Origin: Nakamurella leprariae
Lineage (GTDB): Bacteria > Actinomycetota > Actinomycetes > Mycobacteriales > Nakamurellaceae
Assembly (NCBI RefSeq): GCF_016918035.1
Contig: NZ_JAERWK010000006.1
Coordinates: forward strand, 62,001 to 126,000
Reading direction: 5' to 3'
DNA: 64,000 bases
In this document: positions 27,676 through 37,061 of the stretch, piece by piece
Layout: every line of letters begins with the position of its first letter
How positions within the stretch are numbered: position 1 is the stretch's first letter
Made by a program: the position numbers and the translations under genes
Notes under the pieces: model-generated
The model's input: only the letters and a program-made list of their open reading frames with translations
Told to the model about the DNA's origin: nothing
Databases searched by the model: none

Positions 27676-28995
27676 ATGACGCACACCGACGCCCACCGGC
27701 CCGTCACCCCGGACGTGGCCCCGCCCGCGCCGGCCGGTCCGCCGGCCGGGGGACGCCCGCACGGCCCGCGCCGCCAGGTGCCCCGCTGGTCGGAGCTGCG
27801 CCCGTTGCTGCGCACCGACTTCTCGGTGCCGACCCGGGCCGCCCGGGTCCGCCGCGCCGCCACCGTCGACGACCTGCGCACCATCGCCCGCCGGCACACG
27901 CCCCGGTCGGTGTTCGACTACGTCGACGGCTCCGCCGAGACCGAGCGAAGCACCGCCCGGGCGCTGGCCGCGTTCGAGCGGGTCGAGTTCCGCCCCAAGG
28001 TGCTGCGGGACGTCTCGCAGATCGATCTGACCACCACCGTGCTGGGCCGGCCGGCCGCGATGCCGCTGATCCTCGCCCCCACCGGCTTCACCCGGATGAT
28101 GCAGCACCAGGGGGAGTTCGCGGTCGGTGCCGCGGCCGCCGCGGCCGGGTTGCCGTACACGCTGAGCACCATGGGCACCGTGTCGCCGGAGCGGCTGGCC
28201 GTGGCCCGCGCCCAGGATCCGCAGGACACCAGCGATCTGTGGATGCAGCTGTACCTGTGGCAGGACCGGGAGGCCAGCCGCGACCTGATCGCCCGGGCTG
28301 CCGAGCACGGCTACCGCGCGCTGATGCTGACCGTGGACACTCCCGTCGGCGGCGCCCGGCTGCGGGACGTGCGCAACGGCCTGACCATCCCGCCCAGCCT
28401 GACCCTGCGCACGCTGGGTGACATGAGCCGGCACCCGTCGTGGTGGGCCAACCTGCTCACCACCGAGCCCCTGACCTTCGCCTCGCTGAGCAGCACCGGC
28501 GGCACCGTCTCGGAGATGGTCGACCGGGTGTTCGATCCGCGGGCCGGGCTGGACGACCTGGCCTGGCTGCGGTCCATCTGGTCCGGGCCGTTGATCATCA
28601 AGGGGGTGCAGACGGCGGCCGACGCCCGCATGGTGGTGGACGCCGGCGCCGACGCCGTCGTCATCTCCAACCACGGTGGCCGGCAGCTGGACCGGGCCAC
28701 CACCCCGCTCGAGGAACTGCCCGCGGTGCTCGACGCGGTCGGCGACGACACCGAGGTGTACCTGGACGGCGGAGTGCGCAGCGGCGCGGACGTGGCCGCG
28801 GCGGTCGCGCTGGGTGCCCGGGCCGTGCTGGTCGGCCGCGCCTACCTGTACGGACTGATGGCCGGCGGGCAGGACGGCGTGGCCCGGGCCCTGGAGATCC
28901 TGCGCACCGACCTGCGCCGCACCATGGCGTTGCTCGGGGTCACCCGGATCGAGGACCTCACCCGCGAGGTGGCGCGGCTGCGCGAGCACGGCTGA
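27676..28995 (+). CDS. lldD: FMN-dependent alpha-hydroxy-acid dehydrogenase (LldD type)
   Basis: A 439-residue FMN TIM barrel oxidising L-lactate or a related alpha-hydroxy acid. The N-terminal ~50 residues are a Pro-rich extension. Core motifs are FDYVDGSAETERS, PLILAPTGFTRMMQHQGE, LYLWQDREA, LTVDTPVGGARLRD, the FMN Lys in GPLIIKGVQTAADARM and the catalytic His-Gly in ISNHGGRQLDR, then YLDGGVRSGADVA. The ATG 27676 is taken, with GGAGAG upstream; a TTG one codon before is possible. It converges with a second, FAD-type hydroxy-acid oxidase gene. Confidence 0.88.
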   Translation: MTHTDAHRPVTPDVAPPAPAGPPAGGRPHGPRRQVPRWSELRPLLRTDFSVPTRAARVRRAATVDDLRTIARRHTPRSVFDYVDGSAETERSTARALAAFERVEFRPKVLRDVSQIDLTTTVLGRPAAMPLILAPTGFTRMMQHQGEFAVGAAAAAAGLPYTLSTMGTVSPERLAVARAQDPQDTSDLWMQLYLWQDREASRDLIARAAEHGYRALMLTVDTPVGGARLRDVRNGLTIPPSLTLRTLGDMSRHPSWWANLLTTEPLTFASLSSTGGTVSEMVDRVFDPRAGLDDLAWLRSIWSGPLIIKGVQTAADARMVVDAGADAVVISNHGGRQLDRATTPLEELPAVLDAVGDDTEVYLDGGVRSGADVAAAVALGARAVLVGRAYLYGLMAGGQDGVARALEILRTDLRRTMALLGVTRIEDLTREVARLREHG

Positions 28996-29022
28996 CCGAT
29001 CACGGCGAGGCGCCGGCCGGGA

Positions 29023-30456
<1,434 letters not shown>

Positions 30457-30517
30457 CCCGGAACGGTAACCGCGCAGGCCCCGGCGCTGCCGTCGGGACC
30501 CGCGCGTCGGGTGCTGT

Positions 30518-30555
30518 GGGGGGTGCTGCGGGGGGCTTCGGGGGTGGTGCTGTGG
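30518..30555 (+). repeat. G-rich tract (possible G-quadruplex) upstream of the GlcD-type gene
   Basis: Four runs of three or more G (6, 6, 5 and 3 bases) are separated by 6, 4 and 8 bases on the + strand. The tract lies between the start of the GlcD-type gene (30456) and the end of the symporter remnant (30557), on the template strand for that gene. Folding is possible but untested, and one loop is slightly longer than the usual limit. Confidence 0.4.
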
Positions 30556-30556
30556 G

Positions 30557-31211
30557 TCAGCCGCGGGCGCCGACCGGTTCGGCATCGGCGGCCGGGCGCC
30601 GGGTGGAGCGCTGCGGCTGGGCGTCGGCCGGAGCCTTGGCCGGCGCCTCCTCGGGCAGGCCGTCGCCGTTCGGCCCGTGGTACTGCGCGACGTCCAGGAT
30701 CCCCTGCCGCCTGGCCACGATGACCGGGACGAGGGCCTGACCGGCGACGTTGGTCGCGGTCCGCATCATGTCCAGGATCGGGTCGATGGCCAGCAGCAGC
30801 CCGACGCCGGCGAGCGGCAGACCCAGCGTCGACAGGGTCAGGGTCAGCATGACGACGGCGCCGGTGAGACCGGCGGTGGCGGCGGAACCGACGACCGAGA
30901 CGAACGCGATGAGCAGGTAGTCGGTGATCGACAGGTCGATGCCGATGATGACCAGCTGCAGCAGGTTGAACGAGATGCCCGTGCTGGCCGAGAAGGACGA
31001 CTCGCCAGCCGGGTCGATGGTCTCGGTGACGGTGGTGCTGGCCCCCAGGCCGAGGAAGTTGCCCGGGCAGGAAGTCGGTCCAGCCCCCGGTGCGGCCGTC
31101 GTAGCTGTCCGGCAGGGCCAGACCGGTGCCTCGGCCGGGGCTGGTGATCAGGCCGATGGCCATGCCGATGACGACCGAGACCAGGGCGGTCTCACCCCGA
31201 GCCTCGGCGCG
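30557..31211 (-). pseudogene. Truncated and frameshifted dicarboxylate/amino-acid:cation symporter (DAACS family)
   Basis: The C-terminal part matches DAACS/GltP transporters: LVIIGIDLSITDYLLIAF, then VVGSAATAGLTGAVVMLTL, LSTLGLPLAGVGLLLAIDPI and DMMRTATNVAGQALVPVIVA. Just upstream, in another frame, is a first-membrane-helix-like piece (ALVSVVIGMAIGLITSP) and a segment ending DFLPG; the two frames join at a CCCGGG run (31062-31067) and need a one-base correction. Even after joining, only ~218 codons exist against ~420-460 normally, so most of the middle is missing. There is no start codon: the frame begins right after the CDF gene's stop. A decayed gene. Confidence 0.75.
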
Positions 31212-32189
31212 CTACCAGCCGAGTTCACCGCACGCGGTGTGGTCGCTGGGTTCCACCTGCAGCGTGGCGTGGGCGATGCCGTACCGGTCGGCCAGCACGT
31301 CCCGGGCCGCGTCCAGCACCACGTGCGCGTCCACGCCCGGCGCGGTGACCAGGTGCGCGGTCGCCACGGTCATCCCGGAGGTCAGCTCCCACAGGTGCAG
31401 GTCGTGCACCTGCTGCACACCGCGGACCGCGTGCAGGTCGCCGGCCACCTGCTCCGGCTTGAGACCCTCGGGCGTCTGCTGCCCCAGCACCCGGAGCACC
31501 GACCGGCCCAGGCCGATGGCCCGGTAGAGCACGAAGACACCGATGACGATCGCCGCGACCAGGTCCCACACCGACGACCCGGTGATGGCGATGAGCGCGG
31601 CGGCCAGCAGCACGCCGACCGAGCCGGCCGCGTCGCCCAGCACCTCGAGGTAGGCGCCGCGCAGGTTCAGTGACTCCTTCGCGCCGGCGCGCAGCATGAT
31701 CAGGCCGACCGCGTTCACAGCCAGACCGATCAAGCCGACGACGACCATGGGCAGCGGCGTCACGTGCACTCCGCCATCACCCGAGCCCCCGCCGGAGGTC
31801 CGGTCGATGGCCTCCCAGACGACGATGACCCCGACGCCGAGCATGAGCAGCACGGTGAGCCCGGCCGCGAACACCTCGGCCCGGTACCGGCCGTAGGTCC
31901 AGCGTCCGGAACCGTCCGGCCGGGCCGCGACCCGGGTGGCGACCAGGGACGCCCCGAGTGCGACGACGTCGGTGGCCATGTGGCCGGCGTCGGCGATCAG
32001 CGCGAGCGACCCGGAGGCCAGCCCGACGACCAGCTCGACGACGAAGAAGGCGGCGGTGAGGCCGAAGGTGATGGCCAGCGGCACGGTGAAGCGCCCGGAG
32101 GCCGAGACCGAGCCGTGCGAGTGGCCGTGACCGTCGCCCCGACCCGGCGAGCCCGCGACCGGGCCGTGCGCGTGGTCGTGCCCGCTCAT
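31212..32189 (-). CDS. CDF-family zinc/cobalt/cadmium efflux protein (CzcD type)
   Basis: A 325-residue metal/proton antiporter exporting Zn2+ and relatives. The N-terminus is His-rich (HDHAHG, GHGHSHG), followed by six membrane helices. Metal-site residues appear in LIADAGHMATDVVALG (helix II HxxxD) and in YLEVLGDAAGSVGVLLAA (helix V). The C-terminal ~90 residues form the ferredoxin-like domain with VHDLHLWELTSG. ATG 32187-32189 overlaps the ArsR gene stop (ATGA), so the exporter and its repressor are one unit. Confidence 0.92.
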   Translation of the reverse strand: MSGHDHAHGPVAGSPGRGDGHGHSHGSVSASGRFTVPLAITFGLTAAFFVVELVVGLASGSLALIADAGHMATDVVALGASLVATRVAARPDGSGRWTYGRYRAEVFAAGLTVLLMLGVGVIVVWEAIDRTSGGGSGDGGVHVTPLPMVVVGLIGLAVNAVGLIMLRAGAKESLNLRGAYLEVLGDAAGSVGVLLAAALIAITGSSVWDLVAAIVIGVFVLYRAIGLGRSVLRVLGQQTPEGLKPEQVAGDLHAVRGVQQVHDLHLWELTSGMTVATAHLVTAPGVDAHVVLDAARDVLADRYGIAHATLQVEPSDHTACGELGW

Positions 32190-32554
32190 CCGGCCCGCTC
32201 CGCACTGGTCAGGGAGGCAGAGACCGACGACACCAGATCGTCACCGGCGGCCGGCAGGTGCCGGACGTGCTCGAGCGAGAGTTCCAGCACCAGCCGGACG
32301 TGAGCGTCGGCGATGCGGTAGTGCACCAGCCGGCCGTCCCGGCGACGCGACACCATCCGGGCCGCGCGCAGCAGGCGCAGCGCGGCGGACACGGTCGTCT
32401 GCGGCGTCCCGGTCGCCTCGGCCAGCTCGTGGACGGCGCACTCGTCGTGGTCGAGCAGGTGCGCCAGCAACGCGACCCGGGTCGGGTCACCCAGCAGCCG
32501 GAACACCTCAGCCACCGTGCGGATCTCCTCCGCAGTGGCAGGCGGCTCGGACAT
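32186..32554 (-). CDS. ArsR/SmtB-family zinc-responsive repressor (CzrA-like)
   Basis: A 122-residue winged-helix repressor. The recognition region is AVHELAEATGTPQTTVSAAL followed by LLRAARMVSRRRDGRLVHYR. The alpha-5 metal site is fully preserved: Asp and His in DAHVRLVLELSLEHVRH, with the two His spaced +11 and +3 from the first, the exact pattern of CzrA and SmtB, which release DNA on Zn2+ or Co2+ binding. It is upstream of and overlaps the CDF exporter gene. A palindromic operator candidate lies 50 bases before its start. Confidence 0.92.
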   Translation of the reverse strand: MSEPPATAEEIRTVAEVFRLLGDPTRVALLAHLLDHDECAVHELAEATGTPQTTVSAALRLLRAARMVSRRRDGRLVHYRIADAHVRLVLELSLEHVRHLPAAGDDLVSSVSASLTSAERAG

Positions 32555-32603
32555 GCGCCCTCGTTCCCGTCGCGCTCGGTACGGACGACGGCAACGCTAC
32601 AAC

Positions 32604-32625
32604 ACATGCACAGATCTGCACATGT
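32604..32625. promoter_or_regulatory. Candidate ArsR/SmtB operator
   Basis: A 22-base imperfect inverted repeat: ACATGCACAGA followed by TCTGCACATGT, with 9 of 11 positions complementary per half. It can also be read as a direct repeat of TGCACA separated by GATC. It is 50 bases upstream of the ArsR gene start, in the gap before the sigma-factor gene stop, where the metal-responsive promoter should be. Confidence 0.5.
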
Positions 32626-32718
32626 CGATGCGTGCTCCTCGACCGCGATCGGGCGCGAACCTGCCGGCGGGGCAGCTGCGACCGAGGTGCTGGGGTCGCC
32701 GCAGCCCCCCGCCGTGCG

Positions 32719-33690
32719 TCAGTTCCAGGTGGCGCGCAGCTTTCGGGCGATGGCCCGCAGCCACCGGGAGATCTGCATCTGTGAGACGCCGACCTCCTCG
32801 GCGATCTTGCTCTGCGACCAACCGCACTCGAACCGCAGGTGCACCACGCGACGCTCGGTCTCGGTCAACGTCTCGAGCAGACGCTCCACCGCGAGCCGGT
32901 TCTCGACCTGCTCGAGCTCGCTGTCGACCTCGCCGCTGGTCTGGGCCAGCACCCAGCCGGGGCCGGAGTCGGCGTCCAGGGACGGCGGCCGGCAGACGGC
33001 CACCGACGAGCGCGACTCGGAGACCTCCTCGTGCGACAGCTCGGTGAGCCGGGCCACCTCGGTGTCGGTGGGCTGCCGGCCGTGCTGCTGCCAGAACTGG
33101 TGCTCGACATCCTTGATCGCCACCCGGTGCTCCTGGATCCGCCTCGGCGGGCGGACCAGCCAGGAGTGGTCGCGGAAGTACCGCTTGATCTCACCGGAGA
33201 TCGTCGGTACGGCGAACTGCAGGAAATCGTCCGCGTGCCCGGGGATCCAGCGGCTGACCGCCTTGACCAGGCCCAGCGCGGCCAGTTGTTCGAGATCTCC
33301 ACGCTCGACCCCGCGGCCCCGGTAGCGGGCCGCGATCGAGCGGGCGACGGGCAGGTACTCGTTGACGACGACACTGCGCCGACGCCGCCGCTCGGCGGGA
33401 TCGTCGCAGTCGACGAGACCCTCGAGCAGCGCGGTCATCTCCTTGGCGCGTTCCGGAGACGGCGCGCTGGCGATGCGAGCCGGACGGGACACCGTCCGAC
33501 CGTTGAGAGCTGCGTGCTGCGTGTCCCTCTCGGCGCCATGCTGCTGCAGCTCGTCGTCCGCGCCGGTGCGGCGGGTCGGACGCTGCGCCGGCAGCGGCAA
33601 TGTCGCGTGGCGCGCAGGGGCCGACAACGAGGGTGTCGACGCCGGGAGCGCAGGGATGGATGTTGCGGTCGCGGAGTTGAGCGGTGGCAT
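32719..33690 (-). CDS. SigB/SigF-family RNA polymerase sigma factor
   Basis: A 323-residue group 3 sigma factor for general stress or developmental genes. The N-terminal ~85 residues are non-conserved, so translation may start later, for example just before MTALLEGLVD. Region 2 includes ARSIAARYRGRGVERGDLEQ and RWIPGHADDFLQFAVPTISG, region 3 has VRPPRRIQEHRVAIKDVEHQ, and region 4 ends TLTETERRVVHLRFECGWSQ and KIAEEVGVSQMQISRWLRAI. No anti-sigma factor gene is adjacent, so its control is elsewhere. Confidence 0.9.
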   Translation of the reverse strand: MPPLNSATATSIPALPASTPSLSAPARHATLPLPAQRPTRRTGADDELQQHGAERDTQHAALNGRTVSRPARIASAPSPERAKEMTALLEGLVDCDDPAERRRRRSVVVNEYLPVARSIAARYRGRGVERGDLEQLAALGLVKAVSRWIPGHADDFLQFAVPTISGEIKRYFRDHSWLVRPPRRIQEHRVAIKDVEHQFWQQHGRQPTDTEVARLTELSHEEVSESRSSVAVCRPPSLDADSGPGWVLAQTSGEVDSELEQVENRLAVERLLETLTETERRVVHLRFECGWSQSKIAEEVGVSQMQISRWLRAIARKLRATWN

Positions 33691-33866
33691 GGTTCGTGTA
33701 CCCCGGTGTGCTCGGAGTTCCTGGCACGATGCTGGACCAGTCGAGATGCACTGCTGATGTCCGGTACCGGCACCGCCTCACGGCGGCATCGGCGACGGAA
33801 CGATCGAGCCGTCAGCCGTTCGACCCAGTGATGGTAGACCCCCGAGGGAGTGTTCCGTACCACGGC

Positions 33867-33889
33867 CACCCGGACCGATCGTCCGGGTG
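33867..33889. promoter_or_regulatory. Perfect 9-base inverted repeat between the sigma-factor and GH1 genes
   Basis: CACCCGGAC (33867-33875) and GTCCGGGTG (33881-33889) are exact reverse complements around CGATC. It lies in the divergent gap, ~70 bases upstream of the GH1-like gene and ~180 upstream of the sigma gene, so it may be an operator or a leader hairpin. The rest of this ~270-base gap shows nothing else. Confidence 0.45.
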
Positions 33890-33960
33890 ATGACGCTCAT
33901 GGACTACTCGCTGCCGGCGGTGATCGGATGCACCCGGCCCCCATCCGCCAGGATCGGACG

Positions 33961-35343
33961 GTGACCCCCGACCACGACGCCGTCGATCTGACCCGTGCGC
34001 TGCCCCCGGCGTTCCGCTTCGGCGTGACCGGCTCGGCCGCCCAGCTGGAGGGCGGCACCGACGCCGGGGCCCGGACGCCGTCGGTGTGGGACCTGGTCGC
34101 CGCGGTGCCCGGCCGGACGGCCGACGGCAGCACGCCGGCCGTCGCCGCCGACCACCTCACCCGGCTCGCCGAGGACGTCGACCTGCTGCGGGAGCTGCAC
34201 CCCGACGTGTGGCGGACGTCCGTCTCCTGGTCCCGGGTGCAGCCCGGCGGCCGCGGCCCGGCGGATCCGGCCGGGCTGGCCGTGTACGACCGGATGGTGG
34301 ACGCGGTGCTGGCGGCGGGCGTGTCGCCGTGGTTGACGCTGTCCCACTGGGACCTGCCGGTCGAGCTGATGGAGCAGGGCGGCTGGCTGGTCCGTGCCAC
34401 CGCCGAGGCCTTCGCCGACTACGCCGAGCTGGTCACCGCCCGGCTGGGCGACCGGGTGGCGGGCTGGTTCACCTTCGAGGCGCCGGTCCTGCACGCGCTG
34501 TACGGCTACGGCGTCGGCATCGACGCCCCCGGACTGACCCTCTTCGGCGGCGCCTTCGCCGCGGTGCACCACCAGTTGCTCGCCCACGGCTGGGCCGCCC
34601 ATCGGATCCGGGCGGTCGGCGGTCGGGTCGGCGTGAGCAACCAGCACACCAGCGTCGACCCCGCCTCGGACGCCCCGCTGGACCGGGCCGCGGCGCGGTG
34701 GTTCGCCGCGTTCGCCGACCGACAGGCCACCGACGCGCTGTTCTGCGGCCGCTACCCCGCCGCAGTGCTGCGCACCCCCGGCGTCGAGCACGACGTGGTG
34801 GCCGACGGCGATCTGGCCGCGATCGCCGTTCCGCTCGACCACTACGGGGTGGACTGGGCGGGACCGACCGTGGTGGCCGCGGCGCCCGACAACCCGTCGG
34901 TGCCGCTCACCCTGGTCCCCCACCCCGCACCGCACACCACCGACAGCGGTCTGGCCGTGCACCCGGCCTCGCTGACCCGGGTGCTGGTCGACCTGCACCG
35001 GCGCTACCCGGTCCTGCCGCCGGTCGTGGTCAGCGCCGGCGGGGCGTTCTCCGACCGTCCGGCCGCGGCGGGGGCGCCGACGGACGCGGCCGGCTGGGTC
35101 CCCGATGACGACCGCACCGCCCACCTGCGCGATCACGTGCGGGCGGTGGCCGACGCGGTCGCTCAGGGCGTCGACGTGGCCGGGTACCACCACCGCTCCC
35201 TGCTCGACGGCTGGGAGTTCGCGGACGGCTTCACCCAGCACTACGGGCTGGTGCGGGTGGACCACCGGACGCAGGAGCGGACCCGACGGGCGTCGTTCGC
35301 CGCCTACCGGGACCTCATCGCCGGGCACCGGTCGCGGCGCTGA
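33961..35343 (+). CDS. GH1 beta-glucosidase-fold protein lacking both catalytic glutamates
   Basis: A 460-residue protein with the complete GH1 layout: FRFGVTGSAAQLEGG (normally FGxATSAyQ-EG), DVWRTSVSWSRVQPGG, WLTLSHWDLPVELMEQGGW, and the C-terminal LLDGWEFADGFTQHYGLVRV. At the acid/base site, where the family has TFNEP, this protein has TFEAP. At the nucleophile site, where the family has (I/V)TENG, it has VVVSAGGAF. Both glutamates are therefore gone, and hydrolysis by the usual retaining mechanism should be impossible. It may be a binding or structural pseudoenzyme. The GTG 33961 gives the usual short N-terminus. The reading frame is intact. Confidence 0.82.
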   Translation: MTPDHDAVDLTRALPPAFRFGVTGSAAQLEGGTDAGARTPSVWDLVAAVPGRTADGSTPAVAADHLTRLAEDVDLLRELHPDVWRTSVSWSRVQPGGRGPADPAGLAVYDRMVDAVLAAGVSPWLTLSHWDLPVELMEQGGWLVRATAEAFADYAELVTARLGDRVAGWFTFEAPVLHALYGYGVGIDAPGLTLFGGAFAAVHHQLLAHGWAAHRIRAVGGRVGVSNQHTSVDPASDAPLDRAAARWFAAFADRQATDALFCGRYPAAVLRTPGVEHDVVADGDLAAIAVPLDHYGVDWAGPTVVAAAPDNPSVPLTLVPHPAPHTTDSGLAVHPASLTRVLVDLHRRYPVLPPVVVSAGGAFSDRPAAAGAPTDAAGWVPDDDRTAHLRDHVRAVADAVAQGVDVAGYHHRSLLDGWEFADGFTQHYGLVRVDHRTQERTRRASFAAYRDLIAGHRSRR

Positions 35344-35389
35344 TCAGCGCCCCGATCGGGGCGCCGATCGGGGCGCTGATCGGGGTTCG
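35342..35389. repeat. 12-base tandem repeat with hairpin potential after the GH1 gene
   Basis: Four 12-base units beginning GATC (35342, 35354, 35366, 35378), mostly GATCGGGGCGCC-like. They contain the perfect palindrome GCCCCGATCGGGGC. The first unit overlaps the GH1 stop codon. The repeat sits between converging genes and may serve as a terminator. The remaining gap to 35585 shows no gene. Confidence 0.75.
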
Positions 35390-35585
35390 GGATCCACCCC
35401 AGATGGGGCGCCAGTCGATCGCCAGTCGGCGTCAAGTGGTGCCGGACAGGCTCGGGATCACCGCAGCGGACGACCGGTCGCTGCCTCACGACCTGGAGTT
35501 CCCCATGCCGATCATGGGCGCCTCGACGACGCCCGCCCGGGTCACCGGAGCGCACCCCCATGGCCCCGGATCCGCGGTGACGCCG

Positions 35586-36410
35586 TCAGCCGGCGACCTC
35601 CGCGATGACCCGGTCCAGCGTCGCGGTCAGCGCGGGGTGCAGGGTCGGCCCGGCGGCCAGGTACCGCACCGGGCTGGAGCCGTCGCTCGGGTCCCGCTCG
35701 GGCCGGGTGGCCACCACCCCGCCGGCCTCGGTCACCACCAGCATCCCGGCGGCGCCGTCCCACGGTTGCAGCCCGATCTCGAAGTAGCCGTCCAGGGTGC
35801 CGTCGGCGACGTGGCACAGGTCCAGCGCCGCGGAGCCGATGCGGCGGATGTCCCGGGCGACGGGCAGCATCGCGCCGGTGATGGCCCCCTGCCAGGCCCG
35901 TCGGCCCGACGAGTAGCCGAAGCCGGTGCCGAGCAGCGCCCGGTCCAGCGGCACCGGATCGTTCACCTGCAACCGGTCCCCGTTGAGCGTGGCGCCGCCG
36001 CCGCGGACCGCGGCGTACAGCCGGTCGGCCACCGGATCGAACACTGCCCCGGCCACCGGGCCGGAGGAGTCCTCCACCGCGACGCTGACGCAGAAGTTGT
36101 CCAGCCGGTACAGGTAGTTGACCGTGCCGTCGAGCGGGTCGATGACCCACCGCAACCCGGAGGACGACGGGCGGTCGGTGCCCTCCTCGCCGAGCAGCCC
36201 GTCCTGCGGCCGTTCGGTGGTGATCAGCTCGACGAGGACCGCCTCGCTGGCCAGGTCGGCCTCGGAGACCGGGTCGTTCACCGTGCTCTTGGTCCGCAAC
36301 GCGCCGACCCGGCCGTACCGGGACACCAACTCGGTGGCGGCCAGCCGGGCGCCCCGCACGGCCAGGTCGAGCAGGGCGGCCGGGTCAACGGTCGGATCGG
36401 TGCCAGTCAT
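35586..36410 (-). CDS. Inositol monophosphatase-family phosphatase
   Basis: A 274-residue Mg2+/Li+-sensitive phosphatase of the IMPase fold. Metal-binding motifs are LLGEEGTD (Glu), WVIDPLDGTVNYLY (the DPxDGTxN signature) and LQPWDGAAGMLVV (second WD-AA motif). Substrates in the family include inositol-1-phosphate and histidinol phosphate. Since mycothiol synthesis needs an inositol phosphatase, that role is conceivable but unproven. ATG 36408-36410 starts it, divergent from the phosphodiesterase gene. Confidence 0.88.
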   Translation of the reverse strand: MTGTDPTVDPAALLDLAVRGARLAATELVSRYGRVGALRTKSTVNDPVSEADLASEAVLVELITTERPQDGLLGEEGTDRPSSSGLRWVIDPLDGTVNYLYRLDNFCVSVAVEDSSGPVAGAVFDPVADRLYAAVRGGGATLNGDRLQVNDPVPLDRALLGTGFGYSSGRRAWQGAITGAMLPVARDIRRIGSAALDLCHVADGTLDGYFEIGLQPWDGAAGMLVVTEAGGVVATRPERDPSDGSSPVRYLAAGPTLHPALTATLDRVIAEVAG

Positions 36411-36495
36411 GCGGCGATCCTCCCGCACCGGCGCCGGGCGGTCCCGACGGGTGCACACTGATCGTCGCCCCAGGCGGCCGACCGGGAGGAGCGTC

Positions 36496-37061
36496 ATGGT
36501 GGAGCGGGACGAGACCGTGCACTCCGAGCAGGATCTCGCCGACACCGGGGCTTCGGTGGCGGTGACCGTGCTGTCCGACACGCACCTGCCCACCCGGGCC
36601 AAGGACCTGCCCGCCGCACTGTGGGCCGACATCGACCGGGCCGACCTGGTCGTGCACGCCGGTGACTGGGTGGGCGCCGACCTGCTGGACCTGCTGCAGT
36701 CGCGTTCCCGCCGGCTGCTCGGGTCGCCGGCAACAACGACGGTCCGGAGCTGCACCGGCGACTGCCAGAGGTGGCCCGCGCGACGGTCGGCGGGGTGCGG
36801 GTGGCGGTGATCCACGAGACCGGCCAGAAGGCGGGGCGGGAGCGGCGGGCCGACGCCGACTTCCCGGACACCGACCTGCTGGTCTTCGGCCACAGTCACA
36901 TCCCCTGGGACACCGTCAGTCCCGCCGGCATGCGGCTGCTCAATCCGGGGTCGCCGACCGATCGGCGCCGGCAACCCACCGGGACCTGGCTGACCCTGGC
37001 GCTGGCCGGTGGCGTGGTACAGGACCTGCAGTGGCACCACGTGCCGCCGGTCAGTCGCTGA
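36496..37061 (+). pseudogene. YfcE/MJ0936-type metallophosphoesterase, frameshifted
   Basis: A calcineurin-like phosphodiesterase split over two frames. From ATG 36496 (GGGAGGA upstream) the frame gives VTVLSDTHLPTR and VVHAGDWVGADLLDLL, which carry the first metal ligands. After CTGCTCGGG (36715-36723) the family's next motif AGNNDGPELHRR appears one frame over and continues to 37061 with VAVIHETGQK and the metal-binding LVFGHSHIPWD. Adding one G to the GGG run restores a full ~190-residue enzyme. This is either a genuine mutation or a homopolymer sequencing error. The end overlaps the deacetylase gene by 11 bases, tail to tail. Confidence 0.8.

Noticed and set aside
30457-30585. Longer N-terminus for the GlcD-type oxidase
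   Set aside because: The added residues are G/C-simple, lie over the G-run tract and have no counterpart in the family.
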